Below are positions 45,203 through 55,844 of a DNA stretch of 64,000 bases, one piece after another. This DNA comes from Symsagittifera roscoffensis (taxonomy: Eukaryota > Xenacoelomorpha > Acoela > Convolutidae), in assembly GCF_963678635.1 (NCBI RefSeq), contig NC_087068.1, positions 53,220,213 to 53,284,212 on the forward strand, written 5' to 3'. Below the pieces are notes generated by a model, which did no database searches, was not told where the DNA came from, and was given only the letters and a program-made list of their open reading frames with translations. A program made the translations under genes and the position numbers. Position 1 is the first letter of the stretch. The number at the start of each line of letters is the position of its first letter.

Positions 45203-46250
45203 ATGGATACAATGCGCAGAAAATGGGAAAAAAACGTGACCGAATGTCAGTTAGACAAACTGAAAAGATTTGAAAGACACCTCGAGTTAAACTTAAGCGA
45301 AGACAAAAGAGTATACGAAGAAAACTTATTTGTTGATGGTAATTTCTCAAAATCGCGAAAATACTTTAAAATATTCAAAAAACAGATACAATCCCAGGTG
45401 AAGTCTACCTGGATGATCAAAGTGCTACATCAAATATCGATAAAGCTAATTTGTTGAAAAAATACTTTCAGTCAGTTTTTAGCCACTCCCTCTATGTAGG
45501 CGAGAATTTCCCTTCTCATGAATGTAAAATAGCGAATTTTCATTTTACCGCAAATGAAATCGAGAAAATTCCTGAAAACTTGGATATAAACAAAACCCAA
45601 AGACCTGATAACCTAGGACACATTCTTTTGAAAAATCTTAGCTGTTCTATCTCTAATCTCTGTATCTACTTTTTTAACACCATGGCTAATAAATGTGTTT
45701 TTCCGTCAACATTGAAAATAAGCAAAATTGTTCCTGACTTCAAAGAGGGAGACAAACAACTTGTCTCAAACTACCAACCAATAAGTCTGCCAACGGTTAT
45801 CTCAAAGGTGTTAGAAAAATTATTTTTCGGTGAAATGATTTCATCAGTAAAATTCAGCAACTCAAACTCACAACACGGCTTTCGACAAAAACGATCTACT
45901 GTTACAAACCTCATTGAGTATATCCTTGAGGTATATACTTACCATGATAAAATCGAAACAAAATACCTGGCTTGCCTCTACCTAGATTTCCAAAAGGCAT
46001 TCGACAAGTTGAACCACGCAATGATAATTATTGAAAAAATTAGGAGCTTTGGTTACACAGGACAAAGTTAAAAGCTACTGAAAAATTATCAAACAGATAG
46101 AGAACAAACCGTTAGCCTTGGACAAGCAGTATCCGAGCCATTACCAGTACACAGTGGTGTGCCTCAGGGGTCAATTCTCGGTAAATGTGTCAAAAACCAA
46201 AATTCTCAGTGTGAAAGGAAATGCAAAAGTTGAAGTAATTGGAACTATTC
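45203..46250 (+). pseudogene. LINE ORF2 reverse transcriptase, internally deleted
   Basis: Linker 45203-45457, then RT 45451-46071. Fingers motifs are FPSTLKISKIVP, NYQPISLPTVISKVLEK and QHGFRQKRST. Motif A is YLDFQKAFDKLNH (near 45985). After a stop at 46069-46071 the frame continues to SGVPQGSILG (motif B, about 46155). The sequence then jumps to VSKTKILSVKGNAKVE, the thumb region, so the palm part with the catalytic FADD motif is deleted. It ends at about 46259, where the right arm begins. The missing C-terminal part lies inverted at 41805-42420. Confidence 0.75.
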
Positions 46251-46259
46251 TTGAAGAAA

Positions 46260-49200
46260 TGTGACATTCGACCAGAATGGCCAAAATGCAGTCTCTGCAG
46301 AATTCGGTATTTTAGCAGCAAGCCTTCCGAATTGGCGATTTAGAACGGATAAGGACGTTATTTGAACGATTAGCCAAACGGTGAAGGCTAGAAGATTCTG
46401 GAATTCTAATTTTTAAAAATTCGAATTAGGACGTCATATTTCTGAGAAACGTCAGAGACGGCCATTTTAGCTAAAATAGCAGAAAGAAACAGAACAACTT
46501 TATCTGCGATTACGAACAGTACGAAATCGAGACTAAAAGAACAACAACGAACTATCGAACAGCAGAGGACGTTCCGAGTTGCAACTATTGTGCTGTTACA
46601 ATAGTTGCAAGGCCGTTGCGAGCAACGGTGAAGGGTAAAACCCAGCCTTCCGAGTTATTGTGAACTGGATATTAAGAAGCTTGATTCACCGGATTCAAGA
46701 ATCCGGAAGGGTCTCGGGACGTGGACTTTTATGAACTTATATTGAATTTTAGCATCCGTCATGTCCTGACTTGAATTTAATTAAGATCTTAATTCGTTTT
46801 GACAAGAATGAGGAGCTAGAAGTAGGGGGGAAAGGGTTGATCCATCTTCGATGGAGATGATGGTTTTTATCTACTGAACAAAAACAATAGTAATATAATA
46901 AGTAGTAGCCCTGTTTTTAGGAGTGACCTCGTGGTCTGGGGATACTGAGACCCAGCCATGAGCTCACTATTTTTGCATGTAATTCAGTTAATTTGAGCGT
47001 TCTGGTCGAAGCCGGAGAACAGTAACGTTTTTGTCGACCCGATGTAAGAAAGACCACCGAAAAGTACTGGCTTGGTAGAGACGGTGAAAAACATGCAAAG
47101 CTCTGTTTAGACGCTGGCCAGTCGTCTTAAGACTTAGTTTTGTTATCCGTCGATATGTATCTTCCGGGCGAATGTTACATGTATGTTTTTATGGCGCTCC
47201 TGGGTGTTATTCTTTTTTAACATCATGATCGGCAGAACCGTTAACGAGCACTCCGCGCCGAGCGGATGCTCACATTAACGCCCTTATTAGGCCTAAACCG
47301 CCGGGGCGGAAGGGTAGTTCGGAACGCGGAGGCCTTCCGGATTGCCGTGAATAGTTTTTTAACCTAGTTAAGACCGAAAATTCACAAACCAGGAAGGGTG
47401 GGGGGATCGGCCGTCCCCTCGTCCCCTGAGCGGTTGGTGACCAAAAACACTTAAAGATATAAGTAAAACCAAACAAAAAGTAGTATAGTACCCAAGAAAA
47501 ACAAAAAACATAAAAAAATAACCGAAAAAACCAAAAACAGTAAAAAAGTAAAAAATCAGTAGAAATCATCGCCCCAGACAAGATGTGATTCAACCCCCCC
47601 GTTTGTTGTTGATAGATATATTGTTGTTACAGGCATTTATATCAGTCAGGATCGTTACGATCAATTTTGTGGCCCGTTTGTGAGGCTTGTACTGTAGGGT
47701 TATTTGAGCATTTAAGCACGTTAATGATAAATTGCGCCCAATCCGGAAGGGTCAGCTGATTTGCGCTCAATTCGGAAGGGTCCGGGGTGAAGACCGATCC
47801 GGCAAGCAGTACAGGGAACAACAGGAAGAGGCTCAACGACAACTACAATCGACTGTTGGGTATCGTTAACAAGTTTTGTATCCCTTTTGGTACAAAAAGT
47901 AGGATAGTAATCTGTGGGGGGCTCGACAGTGCTGCACTGTAGTGACCCTTCACCGAACTGCGAATATCCGAAATAAGCACCTTAATTCGGAGATTAAACA
48001 AACCCGGAGGGGTATAGTATTACTAATATTATTACTTATATAGCCTATATTAATAGTCTTATATCATTTTTCAGTGAAAAACAACGAAAACAGACCGGTT
48101 TTTAGGGTCAAAATAGCGATATTTTGATCCCCCCACAAGTCGCGATTTTTGAGATATCGATATTTTTTGAAACGGAAAAAAGCGCTAAGTTAGTGTGTTA
48201 CATCGTAACTGCACTACTGTAACAAGTAGAACCGGTTAACTTTAGTTCGGAAGTGGTTGGAACTAGTTTGGTACCAAAAACCAAATTTTCCCAATTTTTG
48301 ATAGTAAGAAACACTAAAAATTTAGAAAATTTTTTGAAATTTTTGAGGTAGGACAGTAAAAATAGTTGTTCGGACAACGTCCACTAGTGAATCTACAAGT
48401 CTTAAAATCCGCTACCCGAAAGCCTTCCGGGTTGCAGAGAAATCGAACATAACGTGTTTGATTTGGTGGATTCATCAATCCGGAGGGGTCCAGGTAGCAT
48501 AGTTTTTCGCAAATTTTTTCTACAATAGCGTTTTAGATCGGGTCTTTTGCATTGAACTAGAAGAGTATAGGCCTTCTGAGCTCGGATCAATAATTTTTAG
48601 GTCGAAAGGTCCAGATTTGCGGAAAAAGTTAGGCGGAACCTATAAGAGAGAAAATTTTTTGAGTTCGGAAAAAAGACGTTTTGGTAAATAACTTTGGAAC
48701 TACTGATCATATCGAGTTGATCTTGGTACCAATAGATCAGAAATTAGCTGAGCTTACTAATAGGATCAGAAATTTTTCGGAAAAGCGAGCGAGAAAATTT
48801 TTTGAGATTGTTTTTAGCAAAGTACACAAATCCGGAGGGGTACACCCTTCACGTTTTATAAATTTTTCTAAAAAACCCTTATACCCCTACCAAAAGTTGA
48901 TAGCGATTGAACTAAGTAACTTAAGACAGTTCTAGACAAAAAGGGAGGGCTGAAGGCACAAGACAACCATAATAGAGTCGAAATTAGGCAAGTGATAAGA
49001 CCCTTCACCGTTAGTGTGAATTGTCAAATAAGTGCCTTAACTTCAATCCGGAGGGGTCTAGGAAAGGACCCTATACCCTTCCCAGTTAATTCAAACAGCA
49101 TAATAGCAACGCAGAACGTATCCGGAGGGGTATAAGCTGAAATTAAGAAAACTACAAAAAGCTACTTTGACAGAGCTAAGGGCTCCGAAGTCAGAGGGGT

Positions 49201-50041
49201 CCGAATCCGGAGGGGTCTACTTTCCACAAAACCGGAGGGGTCCGAATCCGGAAGGGTCTTATAGTCGCTAATTCGGAGGGGTCCAAATCCGGAGGGGTCT
49301 ACTATTAACTAACTCGGAGGGGTCCCAATCCGGAGGGGTCTATATTCTGACAGTCCGGAAGGGTCCTATTTGTGCCAATCCGGAGGGGTATTATTTTATT
49401 AAGGACTTAGGTAAACGAAAGAAAGACTAAAGAGCGAGAGGTATTAGGTTATTAATACACAGGCTAGGTATCAGTGACTGCACTGGTAACTTGCCTCTCA
49501 AAAAGAACCAGACTAATACAAAACAGGTCCGAACTCGGATATTCGCGACACTAAGTCTAAATTAAAAAGAGCGTGACTCATTGGTGTGGATTGAAACACA
49601 ATACGTTTTTGGGGAAAGTGACTGCCCTGAGGATTTTAGTAGGTCTAGCTCGGGCAGTCCGAAGGCAGATAGGTAACACAGTACTCGGTGGGTGCAATAG
49701 ACGCCCACTTGAGAAAATTGCTGCCTTCAAAGTTTTGTCTGTTTGGTGCAGCACCAAGCAGGGAAAGCTTTTTCTTTAGAAGACAAGTTCGACTATTGTA
49801 CTGCAACCGACTAAGAGTACAAGACACATACGTTTTTTTTTATATATACATTCATATTGTGTCAATATATATTTTTTTTGTTTTTTGATTTTAAATCAAC
49901 CTAAACTGTGCTTGATTGGGTAGTGAGTACACTATCTTTTAAATTGACTGATAACATCATATTGTGCTAGTTTACAGATCTTTGGACCGATAATCGGCTA
50001 TTGTGAATAAATTTTATACAAACTGTACTCTGACAACATAC
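46260..50041 (+). repeat. Inverted arm, right: possible 5' LTR of element C
   Basis: Begins TGTGACATTCGACCAGAATG right after LINE sequence. It aligns in inverse order with 38270-41625, though clearly diverged (many substitutions and indels). The outer homology continues past 49900 (GGTAGTGAGTACACTATCTT against the left arm) to at least about 50010; a possible end is ACA near 50035-50041. It carries the CCGGAGGGGTC motif array, poly(T)-rich tracts and no credible gene. Alternative: one terminal inverted repeat of a long-TIR or foldback DNA transposon. Confidence 0.6.
48829..49390 (+). repeat. Array of a 12-bp GC-rich motif (CCGGAGGGGTC)
   Basis: About a dozen copies of (A/T)TCCGGAGGGGTC, often in pairs such as CGGAGGGGTCC-AATCCGGAGGGGTC, separated by 10-40 bases of unrelated AT-rich sequence. 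Further single copies lie at about 46700, 47745, 47775, 48000 and 48478. Short core, irregular spacing and a conserved sequence in otherwise AT-rich DNA suggest protein-binding sites rather than a simple satellite. Confidence 0.75.
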
Positions 50042-50171
50042 AGGGATTCGTGGTCACTATTTAATAGAATCTGGTGAAATTTATTGTGTTGTGTCATTAT
50101 TATTGTTAATAAAACTATAAGGTCTCTAGCAATTGAGTCAAGAGTAGGCATAGGAAAGTGACAAATAAAGA
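50042..50171 (+). other. Leader of element C gag
   Basis: 130 bases between the presumed LTR end and the gag ATG at 50172. No TGG primer site adjoins the LTR; the GGGATTCG at 50042-50051 resembles the complement of a tRNA T-arm, which could reflect internal tRNA priming (speculative). Confidence 0.35.
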
Positions 50172-53100
50172 ATGAGTTTAGACAAGTCAAGGATACCAAA
50201 ACGAGGTAATAGCTCTAGGAAATTCATACCTGAAAAGCAAAGAAAAACGATGACCGATCCTTTTGTGGATTGGATCAAGCGAACCCGGTCCGATAAAGAG
50301 GGGACGGTTTCAGGCAGAATGGTTGAAACGAGAAGTCAAAAGACCTCAGAAGAGCGAAGAGAACTGTTAGAAGTGGAGGTCAATACGGACCATACCATGA
50401 ACGACAACCAGGGAGTAAATGGACTGGAAGGGAGAGGCAGAAGGCTGGCGAGTGAATCTACTCCGGTAGAACAAGGCCATGATTTTGCCACTTCCACCGG
50501 GACGTTGGATCGAGAGGAGATGTCGGAACTGTCCGACATCTCAACTGAAGTAACGGCGACTAGAAGATCTCCGACAGACAACACTATGATGGCAGGCGGA
50601 ATGGGGAAACAAACAACGTCATCATCATTCTCAGAAAGAATGAAGAACACCTTCGGAAACATCTTTCCATTCAGCATGGGAGGAGGAGCAGGAAACGATG
50701 GGGAATCCCAGGAGGAAGAGTATGAAGAGGAGCAAGGGGACTATGGATCTCAAGTCAGCCTCAATAGTTCGATCCATGAGAGTGAGGCACACGTCGGAAG
50801 AGAGACTGGAACCATGGATAAATTTGGTGTAGTGACAACGATAAGCAAAGAGGCAAACACACCGGGCCAGTCGAAGGACTTCGCGATCAGGACAAGTTCG
50901 GAGCCACAACCTGAAGAGAGTAGAACCAGAGGGCTTGGCAACGCGTTAGCGGATCCTGAAATGGATAATGAAAAGACGTCAAGACAGAGAGTCAAGGCCC
51001 GGATCTCGACCAGCACGAAGCTACCTGGGACCGACAGAGTTACACCACCACTAGTGACGCCACTCATGGATAACGGGGCAGCACTAGAGGAAGCCTTAAA
51101 CAACATAGTGGGCAGTTTAGGAGAACAAAATGAACAGATGTCGATAAGGATGAGTGAACTAGAAAGAGCAGTTCACATTGAAAGAGAAAGTCTGCGGGAA
51201 GAAATAAACCGCAACAGACAAGAAGTTGACAGAAGCGAAAAACGCTTGAAAGAAAGAACGGACGAACATATGACGAGGAACTTGTCGCGAATGACAAGAG
51301 AAGCGGAACAGAGGGAGTTACGCTTAAGAGCCGACATGGAGAAGCTAAGAATTCAGCAAGAGCAGTCTCTTGGGTCTCTTGACACAAAGATAGACGCGAT
51401 GATGGAGAGGCGAACGCAGGCTATCATGGATAGGTTGGACGGGCTACTAAGCAGCAAGAGTGGACCAAAAGAAGGAGAGCCGAACTCGGGAGGTCCCAGC
51501 AGGGAACCGAGGGTGAACTTCAATGAAAGGAGGAAGACATATGGATCCACTAGAGGCAGGGGCAGTTCATCAGGCTATGCCACAAGGAGTAATACAGCAT
51601 GGGGCCCGAACAGTAGAGCGAGTTCAACGGGGAACAAACAAACCTCGAACGAACGACCAACGCAAAGCACACATGCGACCGGGAGAAGCGATTCTGGCAA
51701 CATGGGGCATACAAGCCCGAGGAGGAGTCACATGGGCCAAGCGGGAAACGCTCATGGTGATTCGGATTGTAGGGATGTACCGCACACAGAGCCTTCGACA
51801 AGGTGTGAGGACACTCAAGCGGGACACTCAAGGGATGCTACGGCTATGGCCACAGCATTTGAACCCCTGAACAGGTCTTTGGAGACATTCCTGACGCGGT
51901 TATCTAGAACCAATGAACGCAGTGAAAAGTCCAGAAGAGTCTTTAAGAAACCAAGATGCTACAAAGACGAATCTGATGGCTGTATTGATACCTGGATAGA
52001 GGTAATGAAGCTGCATTTCGAGGAAGAAGACTTGTCTGAGAGACAGGAATGCAGCGCGCTCACCAGCAACTTAGAAGGGACAGCCCTGAACTGTGTCATG
52101 GCCAAGAAACAGTATCAACGTGACACTGCTGAGAAAATCTTCGAAATTTTATTAAACCGTTTCGGATCAGGGGTGCAGGGGCACCAGGCGATGATGCGCT
52201 TCGAGAAACGGAGGCAGCGGGAAGATGAAACTATAGACAAGTTTCTCGATGATTTGGAAATGCTGAGAAGACGCAGCCAACCGGATGAGTCAAATCGAAG
52301 GATGAACCTGGCCGTAGCCTCAAAATTCATCGATGGTGTGAAAAACGATGAACTTCGTACGATGCTAGCAACGCATTACACACCACTATCAACTAATGCG
52401 CCAACACCGGAGGAGTTGAGACTCAAATCGAAAGAGTATCTATTGCTGAAACCTCCTTCGAGATCTGGATATTACAAGAACAATTATGGCAATTTTAACA
52501 ACGGACCAGCGAACCAAGGGAACAATTGGTACAAACCGAGGGACGATATGGACAAGAGACGCTCTTGTGCTAATTGTAGTTCAACAGACCATCATGTGTC
52601 AGCATGCCCAGCTTATAAACAAGGCATGAAAGCAATAGGCTTTAGCCTCGAGGACGAAGATGCGTCAGAGTTGGAACATGAGGATTTCATGAGAGGAGTA
52701 ATTGCGAAATTCGGCCCGAGGTGTTTCTTTTGCAACTTGGAAGGTCATTTTAAATCAGACTGTCCACAATTCTGGGATGCAGTGGCAGAAATCAAGCATC
52801 CAAGGCATGAAGAAGCTTTATCAGGAGTGAAAGCAAGCAAGGCTCGACTTTTAAACGAAGCAGAGGCACGCAGGAAGGACAAACCTCAAGAGCTGGCGGC
52901 AAAGAAAATGCAAGCGGTAACAGGAGAAGCACGTGAACCGGAACCAGCAACTGCGGCCGATGACTTCAAGATCGATTATAAGGCAGCCGCAAAGGATGCT
53001 TTAAATAGAGTACAGCAGGAATTGGTGACGAAAGAGATCGAACAAAAAGTGAAACTTGAACTGGAAAATGAAAAGCTTCAGGAGCAACTGAATACCTTCG

Positions 53101-55841
53101 AGGCAACGGAGTTAGAAGAGACGAAAACACCAAGCAGTTTAGATATGAAACTTAAAGTGATCTCCGGTAAGAGGTTCGGCATGGCGCCGCAGGGAAAGAA
53201 GATACAGTCGATAATCTCAGTGGCTGGACACCAGGTAATAAGAAATTTGAGTGAACCATCAGAGTTCACTTTAATGCATTTGGACACATATGCAGATTAT
53301 CTGAGGCAGGTGGAGCCACGCACTGAGTCGAGAGCTGTGCGAGCACTACTAACGACGGGTGGCCCTCGCATGAAGAAACTTCATGGACGCTACTTGGAGG
53401 TCTATGGGCCGTATCAAATAATGCTGAACGTGGATGGAATCAGCATCTACACCAGGACTTACATAACAACAGATGATGACCAAATGGGGCAGATCTATTT
53501 GGGTGAAGAGGAACTCAAAGTCCGCAGGATAGGCCATGACGCCATGATGGAACAAGACGCGGTACATATTGGATATGAAGCAGATGTGACAGCACACCTG
53601 CTTGACACCAACGGAACAAAAATCGGAGTCACAGGGCTTCTGGACACAGGCGCGGTAGTAAGTGTGATGCCGATAAAAACCTGGGAGAGAATGGGCTTCA
53701 CGCGGGAAGATCTGATTCCTACGAATCTCCGACTAGCCGCTGCAAATCGAGGAGCTATCTACGTAGCCGGAAGAACACCGGTGACGGTCCTTTACATGGG
53801 AGGACGGAACCTTTGGATGAGCTTCCTGGTGGTAGAGAATCTGGACGACGCCGACCAATTCATCTTGGGCAGAGATTTTGTCAGGAATTTTGACGTGATG
53901 ATTGACTTGAACAACGGTCTAATACGGATTAGAAACCCGGACCGAAAGTATGTTAAGAGACCAATTAATAGGATAATAACAGATGAAAATAAGGTACCAG
54001 TTTTTTTGGATAGAAAAGTAAAGTTACAACCAGGACAAGCTGTAGTAGCAATTTTTAGAATGAGAAATTTAAATTCGTTAAGTGATAGCAAACAGGTTTG
54101 CTTAGTACCGAATCCAAATAGTCAGAGTTCGGTGATTTTAGGCCGGAGCTTCTCGGTAACGCGAAACGGACTGTGTGTCAGTGTGTTGTTCAACACACTG
54201 GACACCACGGTTTCAATCCAGCGTGGAAAGAAGCTTGGTTACGCATTGCCGATGAGGACCGACTATGAAGAGACACAAAACTTGAAGAAATATAGTGTGA
54301 AAGACTGTCCTTATCATGCAAATAAGGATAAAATCTTAGAGAGAATTAATGAATTAAAATCTATTCATAAATTGTTTTCAATGAAATCCGAAACGGACGA
54401 CGGCTTATCAAGCTGCTCGAATTTTCCGGAACGCCCCTCGTCATATGAACTAGATTCTGACAAACCGGTTTTGCCAGAAATAGAACATTTAAAAGGAAAA
54501 ATAGGTGAGGGAGATTTTGAAAAAATGCGGGACCTCCTAAATCGGAACGCCGAGGTATTTTCAAAACATAAGGCGGACATCGGTTGCTGTAATTTCGTCG
54601 AACACGAAATCGAACTAGAAGAGGGTGCCGTTCCCCATAGGGAAGGCGCAAGGCGAATGACGCCGCATAAATCGGAAGCGTGCCGAGCGGAAATAGAAAT
54701 GTTGCTTGAATACGACATGATAGAACCCTCGAAATCACCATGGGCTTGCGGAGTAGTAATGGCGAAAAAGAAAGGGGGGCAGCTTAGATTTTGTTGCGAC
54801 TTTCGTTACTTGAACGCGGTAACGATTAAAGATGCGTACCCGATACCGCGAATAGACGAGAGCCTATCCAAACTTGGTGATGCAAAGTTCTTCACCACAT
54901 TGGACTTGGGTTCTGCCTTCTGGCAGGTTCCTCTGCGAAAGAAGGACAGGGAGAAAACAGGATTCGCGTGCGAATTGGGGTTGTACCAGTGGAAGAGGAT
55001 GCCCTTCGGCTTGTGCAATGCAACAGCAACCTTTCAAAGGCTGATGGCTCAGGCTTTGACAGGAGTGACCAAAAAGTACGGGAATCTCTTGATGTGCTAC
55101 GTGGACGACGTAGTCATAGCGACACCAACCCTGGAGGATCACATTGATCGACTCGATGAGGTCTTCGGATGTATGAAAAGAGCAGGCTTGAAATGCAAAC
55201 CATCGAAATGTGAAATCCTTAGGGATTCGATCAAGTACCTGGGAAGAATGGTGGACCGGCATGGTGTGAGGCCAGATCCAGAAGCAGTAGAGGCTGTGCT
55301 GACATGGAAAGCTCCTAGAACGGACACACAGCTCATGAGCTTCCTAGGGTTTGCCAATTACTACCGAGAATTCATAAAAGGATACGCGGACAAGGTGTAC
55401 CCGATGCAGAAGCTGATGCGCAACAAAGGGAAAAAGTTCGAATGGAACGATGAGGCACAAGTTGCTTTCGAGAACATAAAGCGGGAACTGTGCGAAGCGC
55501 CAGTGCTGGGCATGCCTACAGAAAAGGGCATGTATGTTCTTGACACAGACGCATCGGTGGTGGCCATCTCAGGAATATTGCATCAAGAGCAAGAATGGAA
55601 CGGAAGAACAGTCCTCCGTCCCATTGCATACGGCAGCAAGGTCTTGAGTGACACAGAGATGAAATATGGCGCACCGAAAGCAGAAATGTTTGCAGTAGTC
55701 ACCTTCGTGGAAAAGTACCGTGCATACTTGGGGAGCGCTCCCTTCAAGTTACGCGTGGACAACAGAGCGTTATCCTGGTTGAAGACCTACTCGATGGATC
55801 AGAGTTATATTGGTAGATGGATAGTCAGATTGGATGGCTAA
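50172..55841 (+). CDS. gag-pol: Gag-Pol polyprotein of element C, N-terminal part: Gag, protease, RT, RNase H
   Basis: 1889 codons from ATG 50172 to TAA 55839-55841. Residues 1-580: long, charged and Ser/Gly-rich, with a coiled coil about 310-420. Capsid-like Gag about 590-760. Two CCHC knuckles, CANCSSTDHHVSAC (799-812) and CFFCNLEGHFKSDC (851-864). Coiled coil about 937-983. Retropepsin LLDTGAVVSV (Asp1158), with ILGRDFV later in the domain. RT about 1490-1670, with motif A FFTTLDLGSAFWQV (Asp1578) and YVDD (1643-1646). RNase H from about 1780 (LDTDASVVAISGIL, then RVDNRALSWL). The TAA falls inside RNase H and the identical frame continues at once, so this is one polyprotein with a single nonsense change (or a base-call error). 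Much longer Gag than the family norm. Confidence 0.93.
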   Translation: MSLDKSRIPKRGNSSRKFIPEKQRKTMTDPFVDWIKRTRSDKEGTVSGRMVETRSQKTSEERRELLEVEVNTDHTMNDNQGVNGLEGRGRRLASESTPVEQGHDFATSTGTLDREEMSELSDISTEVTATRRSPTDNTMMAGGMGKQTTSSSFSERMKNTFGNIFPFSMGGGAGNDGESQEEEYEEEQGDYGSQVSLNSSIHESEAHVGRETGTMDKFGVVTTISKEANTPGQSKDFAIRTSSEPQPEESRTRGLGNALADPEMDNEKTSRQRVKARISTSTKLPGTDRVTPPLVTPLMDNGAALEEALNNIVGSLGEQNEQMSIRMSELERAVHIERESLREEINRNRQEVDRSEKRLKERTDEHMTRNLSRMTREAEQRELRLRADMEKLRIQQEQSLGSLDTKIDAMMERRTQAIMDRLDGLLSSKSGPKEGEPNSGGPSREPRVNFNERRKTYGSTRGRGSSSGYATRSNTAWGPNSRASSTGNKQTSNERPTQSTHATGRSDSGNMGHTSPRRSHMGQAGNAHGDSDCRDVPHTEPSTRCEDTQAGHSRDATAMATAFEPLNRSLETFLTRLSRTNERSEKSRRVFKKPRCYKDESDGCIDTWIEVMKLHFEEEDLSERQECSALTSNLEGTALNCVMAKKQYQRDTAEKIFEILLNRFGSGVQGHQAMMRFEKRRQREDETIDKFLDDLEMLRRRSQPDESNRRMNLAVASKFIDGVKNDELRTMLATHYTPLSTNAPTPEELRLKSKEYLLLKPPSRSGYYKNNYGNFNNGPANQGNNWYKPRDDMDKRRSCANCSSTDHHVSACPAYKQGMKAIGFSLEDEDASELEHEDFMRGVIAKFGPRCFFCNLEGHFKSDCPQFWDAVAEIKHPRHEEALSGVKASKARLLNEAEARRKDKPQELAAKKMQAVTGEAREPEPATAADDFKIDYKAAAKDALNRVQQELVTKEIEQKVKLELENEKLQEQLNTFEATELEETKTPSSLDMKLKVISGKRFGMAPQGKKIQSIISVAGHQVIRNLSEPSEFTLMHLDTYADYLRQVEPRTESRAVRALLTTGGPRMKKLHGRYLEVYGPYQIMLNVDGISIYTRTYITTDDDQMGQIYLGEEELKVRRIGHDAMMEQDAVHIGYEADVTAHLLDTNGTKIGVTGLLDTGAVVSVMPIKTWERMGFTREDLIPTNLRLAAANRGAIYVAGRTPVTVLYMGGRNLWMSFLVVENLDDADQFILGRDFVRNFDVMIDLNNGLIRIRNPDRKYVKRPINRIITDENKVPVFLDRKVKLQPGQAVVAIFRMRNLNSLSDSKQVCLVPNPNSQSSVILGRSFSVTRNGLCVSVLFNTLDTTVSIQRGKKLGYALPMRTDYEETQNLKKYSVKDCPYHANKDKILERINELKSIHKLFSMKSETDDGLSSCSNFPERPSSYELDSDKPVLPEIEHLKGKIGEGDFEKMRDLLNRNAEVFSKHKADIGCCNFVEHEIELEEGAVPHREGARRMTPHKSEACRAEIEMLLEYDMIEPSKSPWACGVVMAKKKGGQLRFCCDFRYLNAVTIKDAYPIPRIDESLSKLGDAKFFTTLDLGSAFWQVPLRKKDREKTGFACELGLYQWKRMPFGLCNATATFQRLMAQALTGVTKKYGNLLMCYVDDVVIATPTLEDHIDRLDEVFGCMKRAGLKCKPSKCEILRDSIKYLGRMVDRHGVRPDPEAVEAVLTWKAPRTDTQLMSFLGFANYYREFIKGYADKVYPMQKLMRNKGKKFEWNDEAQVAFENIKRELCEAPVLGMPTEKGMYVLDTDASVVAISGILHQEQEWNGRTVLRPIAYGSKVLSDTEMKYGAPKAEMFAVVTFVEKYRAYLGSAPFKLRVDNRALSWLKTYSMDQSYIGRWIVRLDG

Positions 55842-55844
55842 CAT

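Noticed and set aside
48829-49390. CRISPR-like array
   Set aside because: Repeat core is only about 12 bases, spacing is irregular, and the setting is eukaryotic retroelement DNA.
38270-50041. Giant DNA transposon with 3.5-kb terminal inverted repeats
   Set aside because: No transposase lies between the arms, only LINE debris; the right arm adjoins a gag leader. Kept only as an alternative to the LTR reading.
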